Positions 44,619-52,745 of a stretch of 64,000 nt of DNA are shown piece after piece. Each line of letters opens with the position of its first letter. Position 1 is the first letter of the stretch. The notes below the pieces were generated by a model. The model did no database searches. It saw nothing but the letters and a program-made list of their open reading frames with translations, and was not told where the DNA came from. This DNA is from Obscuribacter phosphatis_A (lineage in GTDB: Bacteria > Cyanobacteriota > Vampirovibrionia > Obscuribacterales > Obscuribacteraceae), in the NCBI GenBank assembly GCA_017303615.1, contig JAFLCK010000003.1, positions 186,001-250,000 of the forward strand. Reading direction: 5' to 3'. Position numbers and translations under genes: made by a program.

Positions 44619-45101
44619 CTAGTCTCTGTTTTTAGGATTACGGGTCGGAGCTGCAGGCTGCAATACTTCGTAGCTGCCGCCGGCGGCTTGAATCTTGTCG
44701 ATAGCGCCCTGAGAGAAGTGATGAGCTTTGATATTGAGCGCCACTTTCAGTTCGCCATTACCGAGAATACGCAGAGAATCGGTGGGCTTACGCAACACTT
44801 TATGCAACAAGAGCGATTCGGCTGTAACTTCAGAACCGGCAGGCAAGTTGTTCAAACTGCCGACATTGACCACGACCCAATCACGGCCGGGCACTTGATC
44901 AAAGTTATGAATCTTGGGCAGTCTGCGGAAGAGGGGGGTTTGACCACCTTCAAAACCGAAGCGCTTCGATTCACCGGAACGCTGACCTTGTCCATTGTGA
45001 CCACGAGTAGAGGTTTTACCGTGGCCGGAGGCGCGTCCTCTGCCGACTCTCTTTTTGTTACGGCGTGAGCCTTCTTGAGGTCTCAGTTCGTCTAATTGCA
45101 T
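44619..45101 (-). CDS. rplO: 50S ribosomal protein L15
   Basis: ATG 45101 (MQLDELRPQEGSRRNKKRVGRG) has AAGGAGAAG directly upstream, which decides the start over an in-frame codon ten residues earlier. The glycine/arginine-rich N-terminus (GHGKTSTRGHNGQ) and FEGGQTPLFRRLPK identify L15, a late-assembling 23S binder. It follows rpmD and precedes secY by 139 bases. Confidence 0.97.
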   Translation of the reverse strand: MQLDELRPQEGSRRNKKRVGRGRASGHGKTSTRGHNGQGQRSGESKRFGFEGGQTPLFRRLPKIHNFDQVPGRDWVVVNVGSLNNLPAGSEVTAESLLLHKVLRKPTDSLRILGNGELKVALNIKAHHFSQGAIDKIQAAGGSYEVLQPAAPTRNPKNRD

Positions 45102-45173
45102 TGTCTTCTCCTTTACCTTACGCCCCGGCAAAATCTAAGATTTGCACTGGAACTCGGTAGTTTTTGTTCTTAC

Positions 45174-45365
45174 TTATTTTTTGGTCTCGGCGGGAACAAC
45201 AGAGATCAGGTGACTGACTTTGTTGACCATACCGCGGATGGTGGGGCTGTCTTGATGAACGACTTCAGAGCCGAACTTACGAAGACCGAGAGCGCGAACC
45301 ACTTTTACTTGGTCCTCACGCTTGCCGACCAGACCGCTTGTTAGTTTGATGCGTATAGCTGACAT
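45174..45365 (-). CDS. rpmD: 50S ribosomal protein L30
   Basis: The 63-residue protein has IRIKLTSGLVGKREDQVKVVRALGLRKFG and RGMVNKVSHLISV, the compact L30 fold. Its place between rpsE and rplO is the standard one. L30 is absent in most photosynthetic cyanobacteria, so its presence here is worth noting. Confidence 0.96.
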   Translation of the reverse strand: MSAIRIKLTSGLVGKREDQVKVVRALGLRKFGSEVVHQDSPTIRGMVNKVSHLISVVPAETKK

Positions 45366-45402
45366 GACTAATTCCCTTATTAGGTTGACTTAGCTTGCTT
45401 GA

Positions 45403-46017
45403 TTAAGCGAAGAGCTGGCGGATGCTGATGCCTCTCAGGCGAGCAGCTTCTTCAAAGGTACGAAGACCTTTGAGACCGTCAATGGTGGCACGAGCCACGT
45501 TGAGCGGAGAGCGCGAACCGAGTGACTTGGAGAGCACGTCGCCGACACCGGCCAATTCCAGAATGGCGCGGGCAGCACCACCGGCGATGACACCAGTACC
45601 TTTGGCGGCGGGCTTGAGCAAGATGCGGGATGAACCACGCTTGCCCACAATCTGGTGAGGAATTGTGCTGCCGACGAGCGGCACATTCACCAGAGATTTC
45701 TTAGCGTCTACGACGCCTTTTTGAATGGCGGAAATAACTTCAGCGGCTTTACCGACGCCGATACCAACCTGACCCTTGCCATTGCCTACAGCGACAACTG
45801 CACGGAAGGAAAGTTTCTTACCGCCCTTGACCACTTTGGTGACGCGGCGAACTTGAATGATTTTTTCTTCCCATTCAGATTCAACACGCTCGCGCTTGGT
45901 CTCATCGGACGAACGGCGATTGGACTCGCGGCTGGAGGTGCGACGACCACGACGTACGCCATCGCCAGCTGCACTGGGAGCTTCCTCGAATCCGCCCACC
46001 TTATCTTCTTTATCCAT
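45403..46017 (-). CDS. rpsE: 30S ribosomal protein S5
   Basis: S5 is identified by EKIIQVRRVTKVVKGGKKLSFRA, VGNGKGQVGIGVGKAAEV and GTGVIAGGAARAILELAGV. It stabilises decoding and the mRNA path. The first 45 residues form an Arg/Ser/Glu-rich extension beyond the core. It sits 32 bases after rplR. Confidence 0.97.
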   Translation of the reverse strand: MDKEDKVGGFEEAPSAAGDGVRRGRRTSSRESNRRSSDETKRERVESEWEEKIIQVRRVTKVVKGGKKLSFRAVVAVGNGKGQVGIGVGKAAEVISAIQKGVVDAKKSLVNVPLVGSTIPHQIVGKRGSSRILLKPAAKGTGVIAGGAARAILELAGVGDVLSKSLGSRSPLNVARATIDGLKGLRTFEEAARLRGISIRQLFA

Positions 46018-46049
46018 CTAGGAGTAACCTCTTCCTCTTTTATCGAATA

Positions 46050-46418
46050 CTAGAAATCGAGACCGGCTTCACGGGCAGCCTCAGCCACAGCGGCAACACG
46101 ACCATGATAGATATAACCACCGCGGTCAAATACCACTTGTTCAATACCTTTTTCTTTAGCGCGCTTAGCGATAAGCTCACCGACGGCACGAGCAGACTCA
46201 ACATTCCAGCTCTTAGGAGCATCTTTTTTGAGATCTACGTCGAGGGTGCTGGCCGATACCAAGGTGGCGGCAGCACTGTCGTCGATGATCTGAGCATAAA
46301 TGTGCTTGTTGGAGCGATAGACGCAAAGTCTCGGACGCTCGCTGCAACCTTCAACACGGCGACGAATACGTCTATGACGTGTGATTCTGCTGGCTTTTCT
46401 GTCTTGTTTATTGATCAT
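46050..46418 (-). CDS. rplR: 50S ribosomal protein L18
   Basis: RITRHRRIRRRVEGCSERPRLCVYRSNKHIYAQIIDD and the end VVFDRGGYIYHGRVAAVAEAAREAGLDF identify L18, which binds 5S rRNA with L5. The 122-residue length is normal. It follows rplF after 91 bases. Confidence 0.97.
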   Translation of the reverse strand: MINKQDRKASRITRHRRIRRRVEGCSERPRLCVYRSNKHIYAQIIDDSAAATLVSASTLDVDLKKDAPKSWNVESARAVGELIAKRAKEKGIEQVVFDRGGYIYHGRVAAVAEAAREAGLDF

Positions 46419-46509
46419 TTCTTCTGGGTCCTTTGCCCTTTTGTTTCTCCCAACGCTGGCCCTCTTTCAGTGCTACGCAGGGATACTTGAACTTGCCATT
46501 ATCGGGGGC

Positions 46510-47055
46510 TTACTTCTTCTTACCAGCGGCTTTACCAGCTTTTCTGCGAATATATTCGCCTTGGTACTTGACGCCTTTGCCTTTGTAGACTTCGGGCGGT
46601 CTCTTACCACGGATGAAGGAAGACATGTCGCCGACAGCTTGTTTGTCGGCACCGCTGACGGTGATGACGTTGCCCTTACCGACGGCAATGGTTATGCCTT
46701 CGGGAGCATCGATTTCCACCGAGTGCGAGTAACCGAGCTGCATGACGAGCTTCTTGCCGTCCATGGAGGCACGATAACCAACGCCGACGATCTCTAGGGT
46801 CTTATCAAAACCAGTCGAGACACCTTTGACCATATTGGCCAAAAGAGTGCGGCTCAGTCCGTGCAGGCTTCTGACCGAACGGTCTTCAGACTTGCGCAAG
46901 ACGGTGATGGTGTCGCCTTCTTGCTTGAAGGCAATCTCCGGACGAAACTCTTTGGTGAGCTGACCTTTGGGTCCCTTGACCGAGACCTTGTTGTCGGCAA
47001 ACTGCACGGTTACGCCGGCGGGCACTGTGATTGGTGCTTTACCTATACGAGACAT
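46510..47055 (-). CDS. rplF: 50S ribosomal protein L6
   Basis: SRIGKAPITVPAGVTV, GYRASMDGKKLVMQLGYSH and IRGKRPPEVYKGKGVKYQGE identify L6, a two-domain protein near the GTPase centre. At 181 residues it is of normal length and ends in a lysine-rich tail. It lies 11 bases after rpsH. Confidence 0.98.
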   Translation of the reverse strand: MSRIGKAPITVPAGVTVQFADNKVSVKGPKGQLTKEFRPEIAFKQEGDTITVLRKSEDRSVRSLHGLSRTLLANMVKGVSTGFDKTLEIVGVGYRASMDGKKLVMQLGYSHSVEIDAPEGITIAVGKGNVITVSGADKQAVGDMSSFIRGKRPPEVYKGKGVKYQGEYIRRKAGKAAGKKK

Positions 47056-47066
47056 TGCTTAACTCC

Positions 47067-47468
47067 TTACCACACTTCGGCGACAACTTCGCCGCCGAGG
47101 TTGCTCTTGCGAGCCTGACGGTCGGTCATCAGCCCCTGGCTGGTGCTGACGATGGCGATTCCGAGACCGCCGTATACTCTGGGCATTTTGTTGGCTTGTC
47201 TATAAACTCTTAGACCCGGTTTGCTTACGCGTTTGAGTCCTTGAATTACGACTTCGCCTTTGCCGCCGTACTTAAGAACAATGCGCATGCGCTGCTCGGG
47301 CGAACCCAGAGCTCTTGTCTCATACGACGAAATGAAGCCTTCTCTGCGGAGAAGCTCGGCGATCGCCACTTTTTGTTTCGATGCGGGCATCTCCACTGCC
47401 GAAGCTTGAACGCGGATTGCGTTTCTGATGCGTGTGAACATGTCCGAAATTGGATCTGTGACCGGCAT
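47067..47468 (-). CDS. rpsH: 30S ribosomal protein S8
   Basis: DPISDMFTRIRNAIRVQ at the start, LKRVSKPGLRVYR and the terminal GIAIVSTSQGLMTDRQARK are diagnostic of S8, a central-domain 16S binder. The 133-residue length is normal. It lies 10 bases after rpsN. Confidence 0.98.
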   Translation of the reverse strand: MPVTDPISDMFTRIRNAIRVQASAVEMPASKQKVAIAELLRREGFISSYETRALGSPEQRMRIVLKYGGKGEVVIQGLKRVSKPGLRVYRQANKMPRVYGGLGIAIVSTSQGLMTDRQARKSNLGGEVVAEVW

Positions 47469-47478
47469 TTGCTATCTC

Positions 47479-47685
47479 CTACCAGCTAGATTTGGTGAGT
47501 CCAGGGATTAAACCATCATGTGCCATCTTTCTCAGGCATAGACGGCAGAGTCCGAAATCGCGGTAATAACCGCGCGGACGACCGCAAATGCGACAGCGGT
47601 TGTGCAAGCGCACTTTAGGGTATTTGCCTTTGGCGGCTTCTACCTGGCGCTTGTGCTCCTTGTCAATCATGGATGTTTTAGCCAC
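47479..47685 (-). CDS. rpsN: 30S ribosomal protein S14, zinc (type Z) form
   Basis: The 68-residue protein has two CxxC pairs (CRICGRP and CRLCLRK) binding zinc and ends GLIPGLTKSSW, as in type Z S14. Translation starts at GTG 47685 with AAGGAGAGG upstream. It sits between rplE and rpsH. The zinc-free form used by photosynthetic cyanobacteria is longer. Confidence 0.96.
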   Translation of the reverse strand: MAKTSMIDKEHKRQVEAAKGKYPKVRLHNRCRICGRPRGYYRDFGLCRLCLRKMAHDGLIPGLTKSSW

Positions 47686-47741
47686 GTTGTGCTTTCCTCT
47701 CCTTGGACCTTTTTCCTAGTTTGTTTGTTGCTTACGACGAA

Positions 47742-48281
47742 TTACTTTTTGAACGGCATACCCATTGCAGCCAGAAGCGCATGTGCTTCCTGGTCTGTGG
47801 GGGCGGTGGTGACTATGGAGATGTCCATACCGCGCACCGCATCGATCTGCTCGTAGTTGATTTCCGGGAAGATGAGCTGTTCTTTGATACCCACCGAGAA
47901 ATTGCCGCGACCGTCGAAAGACTTGGAAGAAAGTCCACGGAAGTCACGAATACGGGGCAGAGCCACGTGTATAAGTTTGGCCAGGAAGTCATACATGCGC
48001 TTGCCGCGCAGTGTGACCGAAGCGCCAACCGGCTGACCTTTTCTCAGTTTGAAGGTAGCGATTGATTTGCGGGCGCGATTGACTACGGGTTTCTGACCGG
48101 CAATGGTAGCCAGTTCTTTCACGCCGCTGTCGATTGCCTTGGCATTGTTGGCCGCTTCACCAAGACCCATGTTGATCACGACTTTGACCACACGCGGCAC
48201 TTGCATTTCGTTTTGGTATCCGAACTGCTTGGTCAGGTGTGCCCTGACTTGCTTTTCGTATTGTTCTTTGATGTCCAGCAT
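47742..48281 (-). CDS. rplE: 50S ribosomal protein L5
   Basis: ATG 48281 (MLDIKEQYEKQV) has AGGAAAAGAG upstream and matches the family start better than an in-frame codon 15 residues earlier. VPRVVKVVINMGLGEAANNAK, RGKRMYDFLAKLIHVALPRIRDFRGL and GNFSVGIKEQLIFPEI identify L5, the 5S rRNA-binding protein that contacts the P-site tRNA. Confidence 0.97.
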   Translation of the reverse strand: MLDIKEQYEKQVRAHLTKQFGYQNEMQVPRVVKVVINMGLGEAANNAKAIDSGVKELATIAGQKPVVNRARKSIATFKLRKGQPVGASVTLRGKRMYDFLAKLIHVALPRIRDFRGLSSKSFDGRGNFSVGIKEQLIFPEINYEQIDAVRGMDISIVTTAPTDQEAHALLAAMGMPFKK

Positions 48282-48335
48282 TTCTCTTTTCCTGTTTTCT
48301 ATGAAGACGGTCTTTGTCGTCTTCAAATCTATAGA

Positions 48336-48788
48336 TTATTCAAGACCCAGGGTCTTGCGGGCTTCGGCTCTAACGGGCTTTTTCTTCTCGTTGGAGTAGA
48401 GCATCACTTTAGAGGCGAAGATTGGAGCTTCTTCTTTAATGATGCCGCCCTGTTGACCGCCATAGGCAGCCTTAGATTTCTGGTGGCGGGTCTGAATGTT
48501 TACACCCTCGACGACGATTTTGCCGGTTTTGGGGAATACTTTCAGAACTTTGCCGATTTTGCCTCTGTCACCTTCAAGCTTGGTGCCGTCTTTCTTGGTG
48601 CGGGTGCGAGCACCCGAGATCACCATGACCAGGTCGCCGCGCTTGACGTGAATATGAGGAACGAGGTTTGTGGCGGCAGGCTTGACGAGAGCGCGCGAGA
48701 CAACCACTTTGTTGCCCATCTTTACTTTGGTTTTGATGGCTGAATTGGTGAATCTTTTCGATCTACCTTCAGTCGAATTGGCTGTCAT
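48336..48788 (-). CDS. rplX: 50S ribosomal protein L24
   Basis: The KOW motif reads RGDLVMVISGARTRTKKDGTKLEGDRGKIGKVLKVFPKTGKIVVEGVN in outline (about 49-95), identifying L24, an assembly initiator. The N-terminal 45 residues are a basic extension relative to the roughly 105-residue E. coli protein. It lies two bases after rplN. Confidence 0.96.
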   Translation of the reverse strand: MTANSTEGRSKRFTNSAIKTKVKMGNKVVVSRALVKPAATNLVPHIHVKRGDLVMVISGARTRTKKDGTKLEGDRGKIGKVLKVFPKTGKIVVEGVNIQTRHQKSKAAYGGQQGGIIKEEAPIFASKVMLYSNEKKKPVRAEARKTLGLE

Positions 48789-48790
48789 AG

Positions 48791-49159
48791 TTAGAGCACC
48801 TCCGGAGCCAATGAAATTATCTTGGTGAAGTTCTTGTCGCGAAGTTCGCGAGCAATCGGTCCGAAAACGCGTGTACCTTTGGGGTTGCCGTCTTTCTGAA
48901 CGATGACGGCGGCGTTGTCGTCAAATCTGATGGTGGAACCGTCAGGACGTTTGACATGATTGGTCACACGCACTACGACGCAACGAACCACATCTGATTT
49001 CTTGACCGGCATGTTGGGCAGAGCATCTTTCACGACACCGACTATGACATCGCCAACCGAGGCATATCTCTTGTTGGAGCCACCAAGAACGCGAATACAC
49101 ATAAGTTCGCGGGCGCCGGTGTTGTCTGCGCAGGTAAGTCTTGTCTGTGCTTGAATCAT
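48791..49159 (-). CDS. rplN: 50S ribosomal protein L14
   Basis: MIQAQTRLTCADNTGARELMCIRVLGG and GTRVFGPIARELRDKNFTKIISLAPEVL identify L14, which bridges to the 30S subunit. At 122 residues it is the canonical length. Its ATG overlaps the rpsQ stop as ATGA. Confidence 0.98.
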   Translation of the reverse strand: MIQAQTRLTCADNTGARELMCIRVLGGSNKRYASVGDVIVGVVKDALPNMPVKKSDVVRCVVVRVTNHVKRPDGSTIRFDDNAAVIVQKDGNPKGTRVFGPIARELRDKNFTKIISLAPEVL

Positions 49160-49431
49160 TGGCTGGACACCTCACTTGCAGCGTTGGAAATGGAGTGACC
49201 GGTGATTTCGATTACTTGCCACTTCTTGTCTTTTGAGACAGGAGGACATTCTTCGATACGCACCACATCGCCCATTTGACATTTGTTCTCGGGGTCGTGG
49301 GCTTTGAATTTGCGTGTCTCTACCATTTGCTTTTCATACTTACGGTGCGGAAAACGGTTTTCTACCGCTACCACAACGGTCTTATCCATTTTGTTGGATA
49401 CAACCTTTCCGACTAATACCTTCCTTGGCAT
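49156..49431 (-). CDS. rpsQ: 30S ribosomal protein S17
   Basis: RKVLVGKVVSNKMDKTVVVAVENRFPH and DVVRIEECPPVSKDKKWQVIEI identify S17, an OB-fold primary 16S binder. The length of 91 residues is normal. It overlaps rplN by four bases and follows rpmC by 56 bases. Confidence 0.97.
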   Translation of the reverse strand: MPRKVLVGKVVSNKMDKTVVVAVENRFPHRKYEKQMVETRKFKAHDPENKCQMGDVVRIEECPPVSKDKKWQVIEITGHSISNAASEVSSQ

Positions 49432-49487
49432 TTCTTCGACCCCTTAGCCTTTAACTCTTTACTGTCTATCTAAACTTGCTCTGGAAA

Positions 49488-49685
49488 TTAGCCTTTGACG
49501 GCTTCTTTCTCGGTCATTATGGTGAGCATCTGCGCCAGCTCTCTCTTAGTTGTACGGATTCTGGCGGGATTCTCCAGCTTTCTCATCGCCAGCTGGAATC
49601 TCAGTTCCACCAGGCTCTTTCTAGCTTCGTCAATGCGACCGGTGAGCTCTTCTTTGGAAAGCTCTCTCAATTCCTTGACTTTCAT
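49488..49685 (-). CDS. rpmC: 50S ribosomal protein L29
   Basis: The 65-residue protein starts MKVKELRELSKEELTGRIDEA at ATG 49685, which overlaps the rplP stop as TAATG; a longer frame running back into rplP is rejected. LVELRFQLAMRKLENPARIRTTKRELAQML is the L29 helical hairpin near the tunnel exit, a docking place for SRP and trigger factor. Confidence 0.97.
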   Translation of the reverse strand: MKVKELRELSKEELTGRIDEARKSLVELRFQLAMRKLENPARIRTTKRELAQMLTIMTEKEAVKG

Positions 49686-50107
49686 TACTTGGCACCTCCG
49701 GCGTGTCTTTCGACAACACGACACTTGACCGGCAATTTTTGTGCGGCCAGCTCGAGAGCGTGATGAGCATCTTTTTGAGCTACACCAGACATTTCGAACA
49801 TGACACGACCGGTCTTGACCACGGCTACCCAAAACTCGGGGTTACCTTTTCCGGAACCCATACGGGTCTCAGCCGGCTTTTTAGAAACCGACTTGTCCGG
49901 GAATACGCGGATCCACATTTTGCCGCCGCGTCTTACACTTCTCACCATGGCTTTACGAGCGGCTTCAATCTGACGGGAAGTGATCCAGGCGGGCTCGAGA
50001 ACTTGTAGTCCGTAGTCGCCGAATTGCACCTCGACGCCTCTGGATTCAGCGCCACACATTCTGCCACGCTGATGCTTGCGATATTTGGTTCGCTTGGGCA
50101 TTAGCAT
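49685..50107 (-). CDS. rplP: 50S ribosomal protein L16
   Basis: MLMPKRTKYRKHQRGRM is the normal start of L16, so I keep ATG 50107 rather than the ATG two codons later. WITSRQIEAARKAM and the C-terminal blocks confirm it. L16 organises the A-site and peptidyl transferase region. It lies five bases after rpsC. Confidence 0.97.
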   Translation of the reverse strand: MLMPKRTKYRKHQRGRMCGAESRGVEVQFGDYGLQVLEPAWITSRQIEAARKAMVRSVRRGGKMWIRVFPDKSVSKKPAETRMGSGKGNPEFWVAVVKTGRVMFEMSGVAQKDAHHALELAAQKLPVKCRVVERHAGGAK

Positions 50108-50112
50108 TGTTC

Positions 50113-50859
50113 TTAACCTGCCTTCCTGGATCTACGACCAGACTTGACGGGACCTCTCGCTTCGCGAGAGCCCTCTTGGGAACGCTCAGACTGAGACTTG
50201 ATATTGGGCGGAGACCATTGACCGGGCTCGAGTTCACCTCTGAATACCCAAACTTTGACTCCGATGATGCCCATGAGAGTAGTGGCTTCAGCGGTGGCAT
50301 AGTCGATGTCGGCGCGCAGAGTCTGCAGCGGAATACGACCTTCTTTAGCCCACTCGGTTCTGGCGATTTCAGCACCGCCGAGACGGCCGGCCACCATGAT
50401 CTTGACGCCGACAGCTCCGGCGCGCATGCAACGTTGCATAGCTTGCTTCATGGCGCGACGGAAAGCCACACGCTTCTCCAGCTGCTGAGCGATGGATTCA
50501 GCCACCAGCTTAGCTTCGAGATCGACGCGATTGACTTCAAGAATGCTTATTTTCACATCCAGACCAGGGCGGTTAATCATGCCGCGAATCTTGGCGCTCA
50601 AGGTTTCGATACCAGCGCCGCCCTTGCCTACTACTACACCGGGACGAGCAGTGAAGATTTCAATTTGAATCTGATCCGCTTTTCTAGAAATGTCTACTTT
50701 CGAGACACCGGCTCCGGTGAGTTCCTTCTTGAGGAAGGTTCTGATTCTGTGGTCTTCCTCGATAAGCGGTGCGACGTCTTTCTTATTGACAAACCAATTA
50801 GAAGACCAGCCCCGGTGTATACCGACGCGGAAACCAACAGGATTTACTTTCTGACCCAA
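50113..50859 (-). CDS. rpsC: 30S ribosomal protein S3
   Basis: The start GQKVNPVGFRVGIHRGW, the KH-domain loop RPGVVVGKGGAGIE and VAGRLGGAEIARTEW identify S3, part of the mRNA entry helicase. Translation starts at TTG 50859; GAGGAG eight bases upstream decides this. The C-terminal 35 residues form a basic, Ser/Arg-rich tail. Confidence 0.97.
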   Translation of the reverse strand: MGQKVNPVGFRVGIHRGWSSNWFVNKKDVAPLIEEDHRIRTFLKKELTGAGVSKVDISRKADQIQIEIFTARPGVVVGKGGAGIETLSAKIRGMINRPGLDVKISILEVNRVDLEAKLVAESIAQQLEKRVAFRRAMKQAMQRCMRAGAVGVKIMVAGRLGGAEIARTEWAKEGRIPLQTLRADIDYATAEATTLMGIIGVKVWVFRGELEPGQWSPPNIKSQSERSQEGSREARGPVKSGRRSRKAG

Positions 50860-50899
50860 CTTACTAGCTCCTCTAAATAAGATGCTTACCGGTTACTGA

Positions 50900-51247
50900 C
50901 TAAATATCGGACAATTTGAGTGTGATGTGGCTGGAACGCTTGAGGATGGGATAAGCCCGTCCTCTGGCGCGAGGCTGGAAGCGTTCCATGGTCGGACCCT
51001 GGTCGCAGAAAGCCTCTACCACTTTGAATTTGTCCGCTTCCCCTTCGGAAACCGGATTCTGCTCGGAGTGTACGAGATTGGATACGGCCGAATGCAGAAG
51101 CTTTTCGACCACGCGGGCGGCTGCGTACGGCATAAATCTCAGCATGACGCGAGCTTTAGCCACTTCCTTACCGCGAATCTCATTGACTACACGGCGCACC
51201 TTACGCGGTGACATGCGTACCCATTTTGCGCAAACTTTGCTTTCCAT
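50900..51247 (-). CDS. rplV: 50S ribosomal protein L22
   Basis: KWVRMSPRKVRRVVNEIRGKEVAKA and the hairpin RFQPRARGRAYPILKRSSHITL identify L22, whose loop lines the exit tunnel and is a macrolide-resistance site. The 115 residues are normal. It lies five bases after rpsS. Confidence 0.97.
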   Translation of the reverse strand: MESKVCAKWVRMSPRKVRRVVNEIRGKEVAKARVMLRFMPYAAARVVEKLLHSAVSNLVHSEQNPVSEGEADKFKVVEAFCDQGPTMERFQPRARGRAYPILKRSSHITLKLSDI

Positions 51248-51252
51248 GAGAC

Positions 51253-51534
51253 TTAACCCCTTTTGGCAGCTTTATCACCGCCGGCGTGACCTTTGAAATG
51301 TCTGGTGAGCGCAAACTCTCCGAGACGATGACCGATCATCTGTTCTGTGACATAGACAGGAACATGTTTGCGGCCGTTGTATACAGCGATGGTGTGACCA
51401 ATCATTTCGGGCACAATCATCGAAGCGCGCGACCAAGATTTGATGACGCGTTTGTCGCCCTTTTTGTTCATATCCTCAACTTTTTTGATGAGTGAGGGAT
51501 GAACGAACGGTCCCTTTTTAAGCGATCGAGACAC
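51253..51534 (-). CDS. rpsS: 30S ribosomal protein S19
   Basis: SRSLKKGPFVHPSLIKKVE, KSWSRASMIVPEMIGHTIAVYNGRKHVPVYV-type sequence and HRLGEFALTRHFKGH identify S19, in the 30S head. Translation starts at GTG 51534 with AGGAGG five bases upstream. The 93-residue length is normal. Confidence 0.97.
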   Translation of the reverse strand: MSRSLKKGPFVHPSLIKKVEDMNKKGDKRVIKSWSRASMIVPEMIGHTIAVYNGRKHVPVYVTEQMIGHRLGEFALTRHFKGHAGGDKAAKRG

Positions 51535-51543
51535 AGTATCCTC

Positions 51544-52374
51544 CTACTTGGTTCTGCGCTTGACGATGAAACGACTTGAAGTCTTATGCTTGCCGCGACG
51601 GGTTTTGTAACCCATTGCCGGTTTGCCCCACGGAGTCTGAGGCTTGCCGCCGATAGGAGACTTGCCTTCGCCACCACCGTGCGGGTGGTCGACAGCGTTC
51701 ATAACAACGCCGCGGTTGGTCGGTTTGATACCCATCCAGCGCTTGCGACCGGCTTTGCCGAGACGCACGTTTTTAGCATCAGGGTTGCTGAGCTGACCGA
51801 TGGTGGCCATACATTCCATGTGCACCATGCGCATCTCACCAGAGGGCAGACGCAGGGTGGCATACTTGCCTTCTTTAGCGAGAAGCTGAATCTGAGCGCC
51901 GGCAGAGCGACCAAGCTGACCACCTTTACCGAGGGTCAGTTCAACGTTGTGAACCATGGTACCCAAGGGGATGGCGCGCAGAGGAAGAGCATTACCGTTC
52001 TTGATTTCAGCAGCCGGTCCGGACATAACTTTGTCGCCGACCTTAACGCCGAGAGGGGCAAGAATATAACGTTTTTCACCGTCTACATACTGCACCAAAG
52101 CGATGCGGCAGTTACGGTTGGGATCGTACTCAACGGTTTTGATTTCGCCGGGTACATCGTGCTTATCGCGTTTGAAATCGATTACACGGTAGGCTTTTTT
52201 GTGACCGCCGCCTTTATGTCTGACGGTCAGGCGCCCCTGGTTATTGCGACCACCGGTCGACTTGAGGGGGCGAAGCAGGCTTCTTTCGGGCTTGTCTGTC
52301 GTGATCTCCGAAAAATCGGCGAGCGACATATTGCGTCGTCCTGCTGAGGTTGGGTTCACTTTGCGGGTAGGCAT
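51544..52374 (-). CDS. rplB: 50S ribosomal protein L2
   Basis: L2 is identified by GRNNQGRLTVRHKGGGHKKAYR, the SH3-like domain, and the C-terminal RGVVMNAVDHPHGGGEGKSPIGGK with the conserved histidine near the peptidyl transferase centre. At 276 residues it has the normal length. It follows rplW after 62 bases. Confidence 0.98.
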   Translation of the reverse strand: MPTRKVNPTSAGRRNMSLADFSEITTDKPERSLLRPLKSTGGRNNQGRLTVRHKGGGHKKAYRVIDFKRDKHDVPGEIKTVEYDPNRNCRIALVQYVDGEKRYILAPLGVKVGDKVMSGPAAEIKNGNALPLRAIPLGTMVHNVELTLGKGGQLGRSAGAQIQLLAKEGKYATLRLPSGEMRMVHMECMATIGQLSNPDAKNVRLGKAGRKRWMGIKPTNRGVVMNAVDHPHGGGEGKSPIGGKPQTPWGKPAMGYKTRRGKHKTSSRFIVKRRTK

Positions 52375-52436
52375 TTTCTTTTCCTATGAGTTCTTTTGAA
52401 GAGCCTTCAATTTCCCTTAACTGTGGGAGCTCTCTC

Positions 52437-52742
52437 CTAGGCGGAGAACAACTCCAGCGGTTCACCAGATATGGTGACTATCGCTTTCTTGCTATCTTTC
52501 GGGGCACGTCCATGACGCTTGCTTCTTCTGAAGCGGCCGCGAATAGCAGATGTATTTACCGAGACAATCTCGCTCTTGGACTTGGGATAAAGTTCTTTGA
52601 GGATTTGCTCGAGCGCCTGGGCGATTTCCACCTTGTTGGCGTTTTTGGCGACTTCGAAGGTGTACTGCCCTTTTTCCATCTGAGCAGCAGATTTCTCTGT
52701 GATCAGCGGACGAATGATGATTTCAGAATGTCTTTTATTCAT
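52437..52742 (-). CDS. rplW: 50S ribosomal protein L23
   Basis: IIIRPLITEKSAAQMEKGQYTFEVAKNANKVEIAQALEQIL with the later RRSKRHGRAPKDSKKAIV identifies L23, the tunnel-exit docking site for trigger factor and SRP. The 101-residue length is normal. It begins three bases after rplD ends. Confidence 0.97.
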   Translation of the reverse strand: MNKRHSEIIIRPLITEKSAAQMEKGQYTFEVAKNANKVEIAQALEQILKELYPKSKSEIVSVNTSAIRGRFRRSKRHGRAPKDSKKAIVTISGEPLELFSA

Positions 52743-52745
52743 CTC

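Noticed and set aside
49686..49832. 49-codon upstream extension of rpmC
   Set aside because: It lies inside rplP; L29 begins at the ATG overlapping the rplP stop.
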